From Deltaproteobacteria bacterium (GTDB lineage: Bacteria; Desulfobacterota; Desulfobaccia; Desulfobaccales; Desulfobaccaceae), in assembly GCA_016874895.1 (NCBI GenBank), contig VGSX01000227.1, positions 1 to 5,965 on the forward strand: a stretch of DNA of 5,965 bases. The letters run 5' to 3'. The notes under the pieces are model-generated. The model was not told the DNA's origin and made no database searches. It saw only the letters and a list, made by a program, of their open reading frames with translations. Positions 5,741 to 5,965 of this stretch are shown in pieces. Numbering within the stretch: position 1 is the stretch's first letter; each line of letters opens with the position of its first letter. A program made the position numbers and the translations under genes.

Positions 5741-5965
5741 ATGGAAATGATTATAATGGTGGTAGTTTTATTTTTTTCGGTCATCGTCCACGAGGTGGCG
5801 CACGGCTACGTGGCCCTCCTCAACGGTGACCCCACCGCTAAACTCTACGGCCGCTTAACCTTCAATCCCATCCCCCACATTGATATAGTGGGAACCATCC
5901 TGGTCCCGGCCATCCTGGTCCTTTCCCAGAGCAGCATCCTCTTCGGCTGGGCCAAGCCGGTGCCG
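5741..5965 (+). CDS. Site-2 protease family (M50) membrane zinc metalloprotease, N-terminal part
   Basis: The reading frame runs off the window end, so only 75 residues are visible. It opens with a hydrophobic stretch (residues 3-16) that leads directly into the zinc motif HEVAH (17-21: His17, Glu18, His21), the arrangement of the first catalytic membrane helix in M50 intramembrane proteases. GYVALLNGDPTAKLYGRLT (22-40), FNPIPHIDIVGTI (41-53) and GWAKPVP (69-75) resemble the short bacterial and archaeal S2P-like proteins often annotated simply as site-2 protease family. A second hydrophobic segment covers 53-68. The third zinc ligand (Asp of the downstream motif) lies outside. Start ATG 5741 is six bases after the mutase stop; AAAGGAA (5723-5729) is a somewhat distant ribosome site, and ATG 5747 is an alternative start. 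The substrate is unknown. Confidence 0.88.
   Translation, partial: MEMIIMVVVLFFSVIVHEVAHGYVALLNGDPTAKLYGRLTFNPIPHIDIVGTILVPAILVLSQSSILFGWAKPVP

Noticed and set aside
1..5965. A novel defence, mobile or biosynthetic system
   Set aside because: All genes are recognised housekeeping enzymes with intact motifs. There are no transposases, integrases, CRISPR repeats or toxin-antitoxin-like small pairs.

Overview
The window is a compact stretch of bacterial housekeeping genes, all on the + strand, at moderately high G+C. Gene content and protein flavour suggest an anaerobic deltaproteobacterium (Desulfobacterota, perhaps near Desulfobacca or the Syntrophobacterales): AhcY is of the archaeal/Thermotoga-like type, and panC-panD and metK-ahcY are paired. 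This placement comes from recognising protein types, not from a search.

Layout. Positions 37-1264 hold panC and panD, almost touching, which make pantothenate (PanD supplies beta-alanine and PanC joins it to pantoate). A near-consensus sigma70-type promoter (TTGTCA, 18 bp, TATAAT) is embedded in the last codons of panD and just beyond its stop. It fires into a roughly 290-base stretch without a convincing gene. That stretch can fold into a long, interrupted rod resembling 6S RNA, and this is the most interesting part of the window. Positions 1577-4091 hold metK and ahcY, which make S-adenosylmethionine and remove S-adenosylhomocysteine, the two ends of the methyl-donor cycle. They are separated by a 46-base gap with a perfect 7-bp hairpin. 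A very strong 15-bp, probably bidirectional terminator follows ahcY. After it come two related REP-like inverted repeats and a further hairpin, all in a 224-base gap.

Positions 4316-5734 encode a complete phosphohexomutase (phosphoglucomutase/phosphomannomutase family). Six bases later a site-2-type (M50) membrane zinc protease begins and runs off the window end; these two look like the start of another operon.

No mobile element, CRISPR array, tRNA, rRNA or novel multi-gene system was seen. All complete proteins keep their expected catalytic motifs. Noteworthy points are the candidate 6S-like RNA upstream of metK, the dense hairpins downstream of ahcY, the short C-terminus of AhcY and an altered sugar-binding loop in the mutase.
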